64,000 nucleotides of DNA from Ypsolopha sequella (GCA_934047225.1 OW203983.1:39986310-40050309), one strand, 5' to 3'; positions 1 to 11,760 are shown, counted from the stretch's first letter. Made by a program: numbers and translations. Notes: generated by a model from the letters alone, not told the origin.

Positions 1-1022
1 GAATGTTGGAGAAATGCGTATGCGTATCCATTTCGAGCACAATCAGTCATTGATGTCAATACATGGCTGTGCCAATGAAGATTTATCGTTAGGTTCATAA
101 AAGAAAATTATTGCTGTTATTACTACAACCGGTAGGTTCGGATATTTTCGTTTGTTCAATTCTACGAGTAGATGTTATTATCTATCTCTACTCAAGTCTA
201 AATATTTTGTGTTAGTTTACAACAAAAAACTGGACGATGCCCTGTGTTTCCAAAAAACGACCTTTTTTATTTCCGCGTGTTTCTAAAACTTTATTTAATA
301 AACAAATTCAGTTACTCTTGTTTCCAAAACCAAGATGGCTACAGTCAGCCTCAGAAGCAAGTTATATAGCAAAATCTTTTTTCTATTATGACCTACTTAT
401 GTATAAGACATAAATATAACCGCGAAATGTAGGAAGCAGGATATTTTCAGTTCTGGTTTATAACAAGTGAAAAAGTGATTTCAACTTAGTTTAGACATCA
501 ATGACACTAGAGAATCTGCCCATTTGATATTGGTTTCTAGTACAGTAGTATTAGTTCCACAATCCACACATTGGTGGTGGCTAAAAATATGACTTGACTC
601 AATAAGGCACACGATCATCGCACGCTAACGATTTGGACCACACCGTATCAATCGACAATCAACGCTTTCTTACGTGAATGTCCCTCGCGTTACTACATTT
701 AACCTTATGACTAGGAGCTTTAGGTATAAATTACAATGTGATTACGGAAGAATAAGGCAGTCAAGTGTATACTTTGCACACAACACAACGCAGGGTTCCA
801 TCAGTACAATGAGCTCGTCTCCTTAAGTGAAATATCAATGCGTTTTTATGATAACTGATTAATTATGTACGTAGTTATTACAAAGCACAAAATTTTTGAA
901 ATATTTCTTTTGTAACAGAAGCTAGCGATAACAATATTTATCACTTTTTAGTATGAAATCATGTCAGATGACGTCACGATACATGCGTTTAGATCACTGT
1001 GTAATTTTGTGACATCGAAATA
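1..1022. other. AT-rich non-coding DNA, nothing recognised
   Basis: No coding frame, RNA gene or clear repeat was recognised. A palindromic TGACGTCA site occurs near 968, without a context that shows it is used. Confidence 0.5.
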
Positions 1023-1150
1023 GTATTTTGTGCAACTGTGACATAATTTGAGACATTGGGACACGAGTGCTTGTTTATGAAACAAACGAAGTTTCGTCAT
1101 AATTTTGGCGAGTGTCCCAATGTCTCATTATATTCAGTTGTACATAATAC
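1023..1150. repeat. foldback (MITE-like) element, about 40-bp arms
   Basis: The left part (from GTATTTTGTGCAACTG) reappears as reverse complement at the right end. The best-conserved inner block is GAGACATTGGGACAC. The arms are about 85% alike and surround a short centre containing AAACAAACGAAGTTT. There is no coding capacity. It is inferred to be a small non-autonomous DNA transposon or foldback element; the superfamily is not determined. Confidence 0.65.
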
Positions 1151-1317
1151 TTTATCTATGACAATTAAATATATCGTCTTTGTTTATAATATTTTCAACT
1201 AACAATTTCACGAAAAATGAGAAGACGTTCGTGAACCTCGGGTGCGTCGTTCCGGTAAAGCTGCCTTCAAGGCCAATCAGGATAAAGAAATTACCTTAAG
1301 GCGATTACCGTCGCCAA

Positions 1318-1760
1318 ATTAGCAGCTCGATGTTTGTCTGTATGAATATCGACGGAAACGACATCGAAATAACGTTCAAATCAGTGCACAATGCGTGGTG
1401 GCTGTTACGACGCTCGCTGCGTCCTTGAAAGGGCAAAATAGGAGAAAATAATACTTTTCACATGGGCGTCATTGTTCGATTGAATAATTCTATGTTATAT
1501 TTATAGCTATAAAGTTTATCTATTTATCAAAGCATAAATGAATTAAATCACCTAAGCCGCTTAGGAGCAGTAGGAAATTCAAGCCAAAAAACACCATTCA
1601 GTTGAAACAATTTTTCATATAGAAGTATTGGTGGTACGAAAAAGAAAAATGTTGCATATGTTTTCCTAGAGTTAATAATCCATAATACATTTTTTCAATA
1701 TTTTTGGTTTGGCCATAAAAGAGGAGTAGGCTTTAGAAAGTACCCATTTGGCGGTATTAA
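1318..1760 (+). repeat. interspersed repeat, family L copy 1
   Basis: The segment shares long blocks with 25280-25581 (for example TTATCAAAGCATAAATGAAT and AGGAGTAGGCTTTAGAAA) and, in its left part, with 35466-35650 (AAAATAGGAGAAAATAATAC). This shows a dispersed repeat in at least three places. No reading frame or terminal repeat was identified, so its class is unknown. Confidence 0.6.
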
Positions 1761-2213
1761 GGGCCTTAAGAAATAAGGTCGGGAATTATTTCTATTCTCT
1801 GTTTTTGATTGGGTCTCTAGCGGTTTTATAACCAATCGCAGCGCAGAATCGCGGTGTTATAATGTAATAAATATTATAACATCTGATAAACAATCTAAGT
1901 TAAAACTGCTTTTGATGTTGCAATTGCCTTACTGCAGTATGGGTGTAGATACAAATAAATTGTGCCACTATTTTCAGATTTTTAAACGAACTTTATTTTC
2001 ATAAAAAATCGTTCGAAGAGATGATTGTCTCTGTTTGAAGAGATGCAGTTGATTGTCTTGTATACAGAATACTTTAGAATTTTACTACGGTGTGGGTTAC
2101 GAGATTTTTCTGTTTTATTTTAACTTTCGGTTTTTACAAGGTATAATTTGATAAGCACATCAAAATCAGTCCAGTAATTTTCGGGTTATACTGCAAAAAA
2201 TAAACACGTATTT
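1761..2213. other. AT-rich non-coding DNA, nothing recognised
   Basis: No gene or repeat relationship was found by eye. Confidence 0.4.
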
Positions 2214-2306
2214 AACTGGCCAAACCCAATTTTGGGATAAACCTATATAACCCATGTGTTTGACCTAGACCAAACTAGTTTATCCTAAAATAGGGGTTGG
2301 CCGGTA
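2214..2306. repeat. small foldback element
   Basis: The left arm (GGCCAAACCCAATTTTGGGA) and right arm (reverse complement GGCCAACCCCTATTTTAGGA) pair over about 25 bp with a few mismatches, around an AT-rich centre. It is a MITE-like hairpin of about 93 bp with no coding content. Confidence 0.55.
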
Positions 2307-2721
2307 ATTATAAAGGTAATTATATATCTGTATATTATAAAGGTTTCCGTGCTGGTATGAGGAACTCTAAACTTTGAGGATGGGTGCATGAATAGGAACG
2401 ATTTAATAAAATTTAAAATTCATCGATTGATTTATAAATGTGGTAAGTGATGAAATAAACGAGTATTATTAAAAGAGACTAAGCAAAGTAGCGAGTTAGC
2501 TAACAAACGATAAACAAAACATATTGTATGACCGCGTGAAATTAAGAAATCGATCGTCCAGTTTTTAAAATAATTTATAAATTATTATAACGTACTAAAA
2601 AGCAGCTAAAAATTATCCACATTATGCAAAAATAGATATTTTTATTGAAATTATAGTAACTCAAAATTGATGACTAATAAATAATAAATTTGTCTAATAA
2701 TTGAAAAATAATTCGATATAA

Positions 2722-2953
2722 TATCGAGGGCATCAAACTGAAAAGGCGTATCTACAGATTTTCTGAGATCCAAAATTTTTAGCTCTTTGATGTACTGAAA
2801 AAGTAAAGGTTGCTACCCTGGTTATAGGTACCATTATGCCTAAGTCTACGACGTGAAAAGGCGTTTTTAAATTTAAAGAAAAATATTTATAAATAACTCG
2901 ACGATACTTTCATATTTGTGTAGATACGCCCTTTCAGCTTGATGCCCTCGATA
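2722..2953. repeat. MITE with 35-bp terminal inverted repeats
   Basis: Both ends carry TATCGAGGGCATCAA reading inwards, and the match continues through GGGCGTATCTACA with only about three mismatches in 35 bp. The 160-bp interior is non-coding. This is the structure of a non-autonomous DNA transposon. Target duplication is unclear because the flanks are themselves AT-rich and partly palindromic. Confidence 0.75.
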
Positions 2954-2998
2954 AGATTTTGATCTAGGTAAGTACCACAGTAATGAATTAATGATACC

Positions 2999-3350
2999 AA
3001 CATTGTTTTAAAAAAACACTTGTACTTATCCACATATTACGTACAACTTTATTATGCCCGACCGGTTTCGCTGTAAAGCATTTTCTAGGGCTTTTTACAC
3101 ATCCTAACTAACAAATAAATCTTATAAACTACAATCATGTCTAAAATGACGTGCAATGAATGAAACAAATGGTTGTTTCATTTATTGCACGTCATTTTAG
3201 ACATGATTGTAGTTTATAAGATTTATTTGTTAGTTAGGAATTTAGGATGTGTAAAAAGCCCTAGAAAATGCTTTACAGCGAAACCGGTCGGGCATAATAA
3301 AGTTGTACGTAATATGTGGATAAGTACAAGTGTTTTTTTAAAACAATGTT
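2999..3350. repeat. 350-bp near-perfect palindrome with hammerhead-like arms
   Basis: The arms of about 165 bp match almost perfectly around a centre near 3170 (TGAAACAA / TTGTTTCA). The right arm has an extra 8 bp (AATTTAGG) near 3239. The exact 12-mer TAATGATACCAA lies at 2989-3000 and again at 3395-3406 and may be a target duplication. Each arm contains a CGAAACCGGTCGGGC block that fits a degenerate hammerhead fold. The open frames here are by-products of the palindrome and are not genes. Confidence 0.8.
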
Positions 3351-3406
3351 TTATAAACTCCACCAAGTGCCAACAATCACTAGCATCTACTATGTAATGA
3401 TACCAA

Positions 3407-3860
3407 GTTAATTTCAATGTACATAATTTGGTAAACAAATGAGAAAACCCCTAAAACTATACAATACCACAGAATAATGTAATAATTACGTAAATTTAAA
3501 ATATGGCGGCTCACGTAACATAAAAACGTTCAATAAAATATTTTTTTATAAACAACAGTGCAGCATTAATTGAATATTAACACTTTACTTAACCAGTTTG
3601 CAATTACATCGAGTATTTTACAATTATTTAATATCAAAGTATAGCACTTTTTTCATACTGAATACCCGTCAAAATAGAACTCTATCTAAATATACCGTCT
3701 CTATAATTAATAAAAGTATGTATATATATTTAAGTTTATTTTATTGATTAGAGTTTGCGGGGTGCGCAGGCTGCTAAGCTTTTTCGTTTCCGTGACAGGT
3801 AAGAGTGGTTTGCGTGTTTAGAATACATAAATCGAATTGTTACTAATTATCAAACGACAT
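3407..3860. other. AT-rich non-coding DNA, nothing recognised
   Basis: No gene, terminal repeat or shared block was recognised. Confidence 0.4.
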
Positions 3861-4173
3861 TCAAGCGTTGATAGCTGTCAAATGTGTCAACAAATGTCGT
3901 TAGTCATTGTCAGGTGTCAAAACTGTTATCGTTTCTATATAAAGCAAGTTGAAATACTTGTGGAAACCGAGTCTCAAGCGAATCGGACGACTTTTCGCAA
4001 ATGTCATACCTTGAAAGCTGTCAAATGTCAAAAACTGTCATCGGTCGGAATGTAGGTACTTGAAACATCGTTCATTAGAGCCAAAACACGGAGAATCTAA
4101 CATCATCCGTTTCGGAGATATGGCCAATCAAAATTTTGACGAAAAACTGTCAAAAACATTTTTTTTACATCAA

Positions 4174-4332
4174 ATAGATCTCGGCAAGCCCTTTTCTTAG
4201 AGTACCATGGACATGGGTCTAGCTTCAGCTGTTAGAGAAATATGGGCCATTAAAGTTTTGACACTTCCGGCGGATAGATCTCGGCAAGACCTTTTTCTAG
4301 ACACCCATCAACATGGGTCTAACTCCAGCTTA
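4174..4332 (+). repeat. diverged tandem repeat, period 100 bp
   Basis: ATAGATCTCGGCAAG begins at 4174 and again at 4274. Both are followed by CCTTTT, a TAGA step, ACATGGGTCTA and TCAGCT or CCAGCT. The two units are about 80% alike over 57 bp. The preceding 300 bp is rich in CTGTCAAA words, so this may be part of a larger decayed repeat. Confidence 0.55.
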
Positions 4333-4512
4333 CAGGCCGTCAAAGTCTCGACATAAAAAAAATATATTTGGCACCCTATAGTTCAACACCTAGAGATGTA
4401 CCACCTTTCGTTCCGAAGATGTTGCCGAAACAAAATTTTGCCGAGAAATATTTTGGCCGATTTTGTTTTGTCACAGCTCTAGTGCGAAGTACCTACTACC
4501 CTAATGTAACCT

Positions 4513-4622
4513 GGTTGCCTGGGAGATATTGCTATTAGCAATAAGTGCCGCCTTTGTACACAATATCTGTTCTTTATGTAAAAATGTGTTGTTAAACAAG
4601 TATGTTAATGTACAAAACCTTG
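4513..4622 (+). repeat. retroelement-type 3' end, family K copy 1
   Basis: The sequence starts GGTTGCCTGGGAGATATT and continues GCTATTAGCAATAAGTGCCG, closely matching 28026-28155. It matches 40250-40413 and 63071-63196 more distantly. The four copies keep a small stem-loop before an ATAAG..CC(G/A)CC block. This is inferred to be the conserved 3' end of a LINE or SINE family. Confidence 0.65.
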
Positions 4623-6293
4623 CCTATGTATTGTGTTATTGTGAATTCTACTATCACAAAGTTTCCGTAAATTAGAATTTTGAAATTTTTGCAGAAACCA
4701 ATTGATGGGCGAAGGCAACATACACAATACGTAGGTAATATGGTTTTGTTGATAACTATTGACTGAATTTTGAATTCAAGTGAAACCGCTCTTAAGAGGC
4801 CTGTCCAGACAATCTCGGCACAAGATAAGGTATTTGTTGGCGTTGCCTTTATGCTAATTCTGAACGAATTCAAGCCAAATAATATAATTAAAATATTCTT
4901 AGATGTAATAATTAAATAGCCACCTTGCGGAGTGGTTAGGGCAACGGATTGCGGTGTTCACAATTTTATTACTAACCGATTATTTTCCTGTTTTCATTGG
5001 TAATAGGTAGGTAAATTGCTCTCAAAAGGTAATTTTGTAAAAAAAACATATTTAGATTAAATTGAATTAATAGAAATAGATTTTCCAAGGTTATTGAAAC
5101 ATTAGGTTTTGATTCTTGTTAGATATTTCTGTTCAGTTCTGTGCTGGAGGATTTCCGAAGCCAAACTAGGTTTGGCTGGTCACTTACTTACCTTTAATTT
5201 AGTTCATGCACGTGTATTGATTTATAAAATATAAGTATGTTGTTTGTATTTCCCTGTTTTATATTTATTTGGTTTAATTATTACATTAAAACTGACGTGT
5301 AATAAAATAAGCATATTTTATTATTATTCTGAGTAACCTATCTATGTTTCATAAATATTTTATTATTTCCCATTCTAAACATAAAATGATATTTATTATA
5401 TTGTAGTTGAATTTTTTTTGTGTATTAAATTCCATTTCGTTTTCAAACAGCATATTAACGCAACATTAATCACATAAATCATACGACTTTACCGACCAAA
5501 AGAAGTAAATCTTTAATCGTTAGCGAAAAGCGGGAACCCTTTTTAGCGCAAATTAAATAACGAAAGTCATAAATTTTTTGACTGCGTTTAATATTGGTGT
5601 TGGAGAAATGTTTGGCGACGGTCTCCCTTTGTAACCACGTGATTTTGGAACGCAACCTTATAGAGGTTGTACATTTATTAACTGAAATAAAAAAAAAAAG
5701 TTAATAAGACAATAATAAGGACATGAAATATTGTCTGATTGTTCATAAATTACAGTGCAGCACCTTATCTATTCAGGTGGAAAAAATTTAAACTATGTAC
5801 AATTATGTTTAGCACTACTAAGTAAAGGTTAATTTTTTTTTATTGCTGCTAAAGGACCTATAGTGACGCTAATTACACCGAAAGGTAAAAAACCATATCT
5901 TTCCTTTTTTCCTGATAAATGTTGTAATGAACATTACACCAGCGGGCTCCGTGAAAGTTATCAAGTGGCGCTGGTAAAAAAAAACAGGCTTCTAACCCAA
6001 CTCGAAAAAGATGATGGCCCATACAACGTCCAGTTGACTTAGAAACATGAAATTCCGTTCACTAGTTGTTTTTATATAGCACACGTATAGGAAAAAATTA
6101 CTTCTTATTAGACTTAAAATACATAGAGTTTATGGATCGTAAAGTGTCAAGTTATATTCATCGCCTATATATAACTGCACATGGAATAAGTTTGTATTTT
6201 AAACGGTATTTCTGGAACCCTCAGGCCATGAGCCCTACACACACACTGAACTGATTTTTTTATAGTTTCACTTATATAATATAATTTTCAATG
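4623..6293. other. AT-rich non-coding DNA, nothing recognised
   Basis: The stretch is long and without recognisable genes. TTGCGGAGTGGTTAGGGCAA near 4925 resembles a tRNA A box, but no B box follows. A weak 7-bp inverted pair (ACCAGCG / CGCTGGT) flanks 5937-5974. Confidence 0.4.
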
Positions 6294-6418
6294 CAAGTGC
6301 TCGTAAAAAAAGCCCACTTTTTATGCATCAAAACCTAACAGAAAGTCGATTATTTTGCCCTAGGGCCTTATTTTTTTTTTATTTATATGCGAGAATTTGG
6401 CTAACCTGCAACCTGCAA
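6294..6418 (+). repeat. truncated copy of family F repeat
   Basis: The stretch TTTTCAATGCAAGTGCTCG, then CCCACTTTTTATGCATCAAA and a decayed AGAAAGTCGATTATTTTGCC block, matches 30575, 34725 and (reversed) 11760. The downstream half of the family is missing; the copy stops near the CCTGCAACCTGCAAG duplication. Confidence 0.6.
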
Positions 6419-7142
6419 GTTCGTACCAAGTTCATTATAGGCATTTACTTTCATAAATTAAAGAAAGGAGGTTTTATTAGTGAGAAGAATATTTACTCTG
6501 CTTTTATATAAAGTAAATAATATAAAATAAGTTCGTACCAAGTTTACTATAAGCATTAACTTCGCATAGCTTGATTTCAAAAAGTTTTTTTTTTCAGATA
6601 TACGTTTTATTTAGTAAGTAATAGTTTTCAGTATTTTGGTATATAAAATGACAATTATTAATTTATGATTTTTTTTTAAATTGTCGTTTAAGACGTCACT
6701 TGAGACATTATAGACATAAATTTTAGACATTATACTGATTGTGATGTGTGATTGCTTATAGAAAAAGTGGTCTGTCTCTGTCTGTCTGTAGGTACTCATC
6801 TGTCATCCATTCTGTCAAATCAGTCTGCAGCAAATTTTTATAAATTTCAAGGACACATTTCTAAATAGCCATTTCTCAAGTGACGTCACACGAAGGCAAA
6901 TGGAAGTTGCAGTTTTTTCATGAAAATATTCATCATCATGAGGTTTTTATAAATCACAATTTCGAAAATACGGCTTATTAAACCTAAATCTCGAAATGGT
7001 TTTCGAATTACACCTTAACATAATTTAATCTAAGCAAATGAAAAAAAAACGAGTCGTACCTATAATTTAGTACAGGCATTCACTTTCATCAATTCAAGTA
7101 ACTAGGTAGTTTTAATTTAAAAAAAATATGCTCTATGCTTTT
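6419..7142 (+). repeat. family G repeat (6535-6952) with fragments of its end on both sides
   Basis: 6535-6952 is alignable in reverse with 15394-15907: same order of GTGATGTGTGATTGCTTA, the TCTGTCTG stretch, AATAGCC, AGTGACGTCACACGA and CATCATGAGGTTTTT blocks. End fragments (GTTCGTACCAAGTT, then CATTNACTT) occur at 6419-6460, 6530-6573 and, weaker, 7052-7142. It has no coding frame and its class is unknown. Confidence 0.6.
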
Positions 7143-7413
7143 ATCACACCCCGTAAACAGGGCGATGGATTTATTTTTTTTCTTTTTTGGCGGCAATTGT
7201 GTCGCGTGCCAAGATTAGGAATTTGAATGTATTATTTATTACACCCGTTTATTCATTTGAATTTGTGCTAATTGTGACTCCGTATGAATACGAGGTGCGG
7301 AAATAAAATATTTATTGTCTTTGGAAATAAAGATGATAACAAATCTGAATAAAGCTTTCAATATAAGTTTAATCTGTAAAATGTAAATATTACGGTGATT
7401 AGATAGGTATTAA

Positions 7414-7574
7414 AGCCGATTCGAAAAGCTTTACTTTAAGTTTCAGTGCTGTCAAAACTAAATTTTGTTTGTTGTAAAATATTCCTTAGATGCTAGGAAC
7501 AGAAGCTAAATTACTTTTAAATAATTTTAGTTTTGACAGCATTAAAACTAAAATTAAAGCCTTCAGAATCGGCT
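7414..7574. repeat. MITE with about 49-bp inverted repeats
   Basis: AGCCGATTC at the left and GAATCGGCT at the right are the tips of arms of about 49 bp that share TGCTGTCAAAACTAAA. The interior is about 60 bp of AT-rich DNA. A second, one-sidedly decayed member lies at 59326-59455. It is inferred to be a non-autonomous DNA transposon. Confidence 0.75.
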
Positions 7575-9018
7575 ACATTGTAATACTTTTTTTTGATTAT
7601 ACTGCAGTATAGTCAAAACTTTTAGCTAAATAAAAATGTATTCCTTAGGTATTTAATTTTTATGAATCAACCAAGTATAAGTAACTCAAATTTCTTTTAC
7701 CTTATACCGACCTGAGAAAAATCCTCTACTGTTAAGTAGTCAATGTGTGTTTGTCCCTAAATGCCCTCATAATGTTCTGACCGCGGTCGGGCCTCTTTGT
7801 AACCCAAAACGACCCCGATTACACTCGGGCTACCTGCAATCCAGATTCCGAGAATACCTATATTTAACCTTATTCCAAAGAAGCTAAGGATAATTTTATA
7901 GGAGAAAAGAGAAATACTTTCCGGTGAAAATGGTTGGCGGCCGCGACACGCTTCGTTACTGAATTTGCGAAGCTGCGTTCCAAATTTGAATTATGTACTT
8001 ACCAAGAATACTGACCGATTTCAATTTAGAATATTTATTACTTTTTAAATTGAATAAGAATCATGCTGAAATATGCGAGTATTCGTCTTGAGATAAATAT
8101 GGCTTCTATAATGTGCAAACTTTTATTTTAAATCTTTATTATGGTCTAAAAGTTTTTTAGGTATTTCATAAGGTTTTATTTCTAACCTATGGGTATGTAG
8201 ATAAGTAAATTAATTTATTGTTATTACGTAAGTAATAAAAGTATAAGTACCTATAGTAATTCAAAATATTCGACAAACGTGATGAAAAAATGGAATATCG
8301 TAAGCAGGATGTCCTTACCGCTAACTGCCTGGTTCGTTAAACTTCGGCACTATAAAATTCCTTCAGAAGTTTTGAAAGTCCCGCGTCTAGGGTGTGTTCC
8401 AAAAACAACTGACCTGTGACACTTGGCGCCGCTTTTTTCGATCACGTCTGAGGATGCTGCTGTCATATTTTTTTGTGTGCTTGTTTTTTTACTGGCTGTT
8501 TGTAGCGCCACCGTTTTGTTTTAAGGATTAATAATTATGCTAATGCAAAATTATAGATTTATTATTTTAGTATTTGGCCCAGATACGTATGTAAATAGCA
8601 ACGGACATATAAATCGGGAGCGTGAAGGGAAAAAATTATAGCTCAATGCATGGCGGGAAACCGTCTCAATTTTTGAGTGTAATTCTTGCTTTAAAACAAT
8701 AAGACAAAAAAAAACTTTGTTGTTATGAAATTAAAAATACACTATCAGTTCTTATAGGTAGTATGGGAGTTTCAAGACAAAAAGCAAAGGCAAGAATTCC
8801 TTTTAAAAATTAAAGGCGCCGTTTTTACACATACTGCGTAGGTATCATATGGATATTAGTTTTGAAAGTGTCAAGATACACTGATGGGTAATTAGCTGAG
8901 GGACACATTTCAGTCTTTTACTGCGTTTTTTTACCGTCCTGTCATAATTTTAATTTATTGCTTTGGTAATTATGGGCAATAAGAAAATTGAGACCGTGAC
9001 GTGGTTTAAATGGACCAT
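7575..9018. other. AT-rich non-coding DNA, nothing recognised
   Basis: No coding frame, RNA gene or repeat was recognised by eye. Confidence 0.4.
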
Positions 9019-9680
9019 TTAAGGCGCTACGAAAAAAAATCGACACTTTAAGAACGTGCATATCTACTTCAGAAAATAATGTATTATTTTGAAAAAAATA
9101 TATATATATTATTTTTGGATTCTTTTTCTAGGGATATGTTAAAACAGAAACGCGGTTGGAGAAATTCGACTCGATAGAAACATTTATTGAAATGAGGTCT
9201 TTTTCGGCACCAATTCTCCTGGTTTGACAATTTAGAATGACATATGGAGTGCAATTATATTTCATTAGGTGGGTTTTAACGATATCTAGGACCAGCCCCC
9301 CTATTCTGTATCTTTGGTTGCCATCTGAACTAAGTGCCTATCATCAAAAACATAGATAAAACTGAAATTTCAAAATTGCCTTTAGTGGGTATTGAACTAT
9401 TAACAATCTGTGTCGTCACTTCAAGTGCGAACATATCCTTGGGAAATCGGAATTCGATAGTATATCTATGTTTTTGATGATAGACACCCAGTCCAGAAGG
9501 CAACTAGAGATACATAATAGGCCCACTGGTTAAACGAAATTTTGATAGCAACTTTAGTACATTTTATATCAATAAAAAACCTACTTTTTAGTACTTTTCC
9601 TCGAATCCGTCCCTCTCGCACTGAGGGTTTTTTCGCATATGGAGTAAAAGGGACGCCAAAAGTTTTACATATCGCCTTAA
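9019..9680 (+). mobile_element. TTAAGGCG-ended non-autonomous element, copy A, with nested insertion
   Basis: The element opens with TTAAGGCGCTACG and closes with CATATCGCCTTAA, so TTAA is at both ends next to short GGCG/CGCC inverted tips. Internal landmarks shared with copies at 27094 and (reversed) 62279 are GGAGAAATTCG, AAATGAGGTCTTTTTCG, CACCAATTCTCCTGG, GAATCCGTCCCTCTCGCACT and GAGGGTTTTTT. A foreign foldback occupies 9294-9526. TTAA flanks and lack of coding sequence suggest a piggyBac-like MITE, but no transposase was seen to confirm it. Confidence 0.75.
9294..9526. mobile_element. foldback element nested in TTAAGGCG copy A
   Basis: Arms of about 58 bp pair across the insert: CCTATTCTGTATCT, GGTTGCC and ATCATCAAAAACATAGATA at the left recur reversed at the right. 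The spacer is about 115 bp. Copy B at 27360 reads AGGACCTGGTTAAAC straight through at this point, which gives the empty site. No transposase frame is present. Confidence 0.75.
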
Positions 9681-9750
9681 CGCTAAGCTACAAAGATATT
9701 ATATTTTTACTTTCGCACGAAAAATTTTGCTTGTAACCCAAATCAATAGA

Positions 9751-9850
9751 CCTTGGGAATAGAAGTAGAAACCGTTCTATCCACCTCACACTTATGTTCA
9801 TAGTATCGCCGGCAAAGGTGGATAGAACGGTCAAAATTTCTATTCCCAGG
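9751..9850. repeat. 100-bp foldback element
   Basis: CCTTGGGAATAGAA..CCGTTCTATCCACCT at the left pairs with AGGTGGATAGAACGG..TTCTATTCCCAGG at the right, giving arms of about 36 bp around a 28-nt centre. It is MITE-like and non-coding. Confidence 0.7.
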
Positions 9851-11491
9851 TTATACTCGCATAATATTAGTTTATTTTGAAGGTTCTAGTGTCAAATCAC
9901 ACATTTACGTATAGATATTCCCCGTAATCCAAGCTCCGAATAATAATCCCACACGAAAAAGTCATAAAAGAGAATCCCATTAAAAATTACCCAATATTTT
10001 AAGTACTTTAAGGTCACTGAATAGGAGATCATTAAATACTGATCCCTTCACAAATGCGTATAAAAGTCTTTTGTCAAAGTGTGTAGTCGTATTTATGTTA
10101 CAGGCTGAATATAATAGAACGGCTAAAATTATATTGCCCGGGTATAATAAAAATAATATATTTGTTTATTTTATATACAATATATTACATTATATAGTTG
10201 CAAATCAGTTTAAACCTTTAGTTGTATTTTTCTTTTGCACTCTAACCAAGCAGGATGACGTTTTTATTTTAAAAAGCATTGGCTTAAAAGACCATGGATA
10301 TCGGGTCCGCGCTCAAAAGTGTCCGAACCAAAAGAGACTGAAAACGAAAAAAGAGACGGAACCGCGCGCCAGTCTTGATTCTGGAAAACATTCTTATAGC
10401 AGTGCAGGCAAGGTCTATTTTCGAAAAATCATGGTTTGACTCTTATCTTATTCTTCTTTTATTACGATGTATAGATGTAACATTGTTGTTGACACATTGG
10501 TACATGTTCAAAGTTGAAAGTAAATTTTGTATGAGACCCTATGTCCATGTTAAAAAGTGATAAAAAGATCTACGTATGCAATTTTTCAAAATATCTAAGT
10601 ACACATTTATTTTCCTAAGTTTTGCTAAAAGTGTGTTATGACTACTTATGACTTATGTTATAAATGACTTATTTTTGCCAAATTCTTTCGAGAAGTCACT
10701 GTATACGAGGCGCCTATCTGACACTTTTAGAAAAAACGGGCAAATACAATATTATCGTCGTGTTGTACTTTGCCTGCTACATTCGAGTACATAAAAGTAT
10801 TGTCATAGCAGCATGTAGTTGTATTTCTAGTGTTATTTGTAATAAATTATAGAATAATTCGGAGAGCAACAAATAAATCCTTAATAAGGTGTCGTTAAAG
10901 TTTATTATTTAGTGCCTGGCTCCTTATATGGGCATTGTTGTTTATTTTTTATGGCCATGCTCTTGCATCTGTTACGTAGTATATGCGGAATTAGCAGAAG
11001 AGGATTAAGGCTAGACGGTAACTTTTTTACCGCGAATTCATATCCTAGCTCTTAGTTTTATTGCTATCCCATTTAGTCTACATACCAAACTACTGCATTT
11101 TTCAAATATCTATGAACTACCAGGGGTCGATATCATCAATATGTATTCAAATTCTTGAAAAAAATGTGTTATTTAAGAAAAATCTGTGTGGAAATAGGAC
11201 GTTTTGGAGCACAAAATACAAGATTTCTGAGTACTTTGTTGTATTTTTGAAACATGTTGATGACCCAAAATTTCAATACGGATAGGAAGTATAGGTTGTG
11301 CGATAGATAAAGTTATCTTAATTTTTATTCAATTATACGCAGTAGCGTACAACTGAGACGACAATTCTTTTTGTACGACATCAAAATATGATCCTCTTCC
11401 CTTAAATAACGGGAGTTTAATTATATACTTAGCTTTTTCTGGTATTAGTTTCTAATATGTTCTAGTTTATTGCTCTTACGCGTATACTACG
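9851..11491. other. AT-rich non-coding DNA, nothing recognised
   Basis: The longest open frame (10071-10439, 122 codons) has no recognisable domain and an AT-driven composition. I treat it as chance. No repeat relationship was seen. Confidence 0.4.
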
Positions 11492-11760
11492 TTTTTCAAT
11501 GCATAGTGTGAGGAAATAAAACAAATGATAATCTTGTGAACTTTAAATTATGATTGGCTCAAAAGGACTGTATCCAGAGCCGTTAAACAGTGGAAAAAAA
11601 AAGGTATAACATTTATGGTACACAGGAAAGGCTGCAGGTTAGCCAACCATTGTAAATAAATTAAAAAAAATAATAATAATAAAGCCCTAGGGCAAAATAA
11701 TCGACTTTCTGTTCGGTTTTGATGCATAAAAAGTGGGCCTTTACGAGCCCTTCATTGAAA
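11452..11760 (-). repeat. family F repeat, minus-strand copy
   Basis: Read in reverse, it begins TTTTTCAATGAAGGGCTCG, passes GTGGAAA..AGGACTG landmarks and ends CACACTATGCATTGAAAAA. The tips TTTTTCAATGCA are inverted repeats of each other in the better copies at 30575 and 34725. The shared sequence extends past the tip (GCTCTTACGCGTA). It is non-autonomous, with class uncertain. Confidence 0.65.

Noticed and set aside
3173..3438. ORFs on both strands of the 350-bp palindrome
   Set aside because: Mirror images of each other created by the inverted repeat.
4920..4960. tRNA-like A box (GAGTGGTTAGGGCAACGGA)
   Set aside because: No B box or cloverleaf follows; at most a SINE scrap.
10071..10439. 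122-codon plus-strand ORF
   Set aside because: Composition follows the AT-rich background, no domain or splice context; treated as chance.
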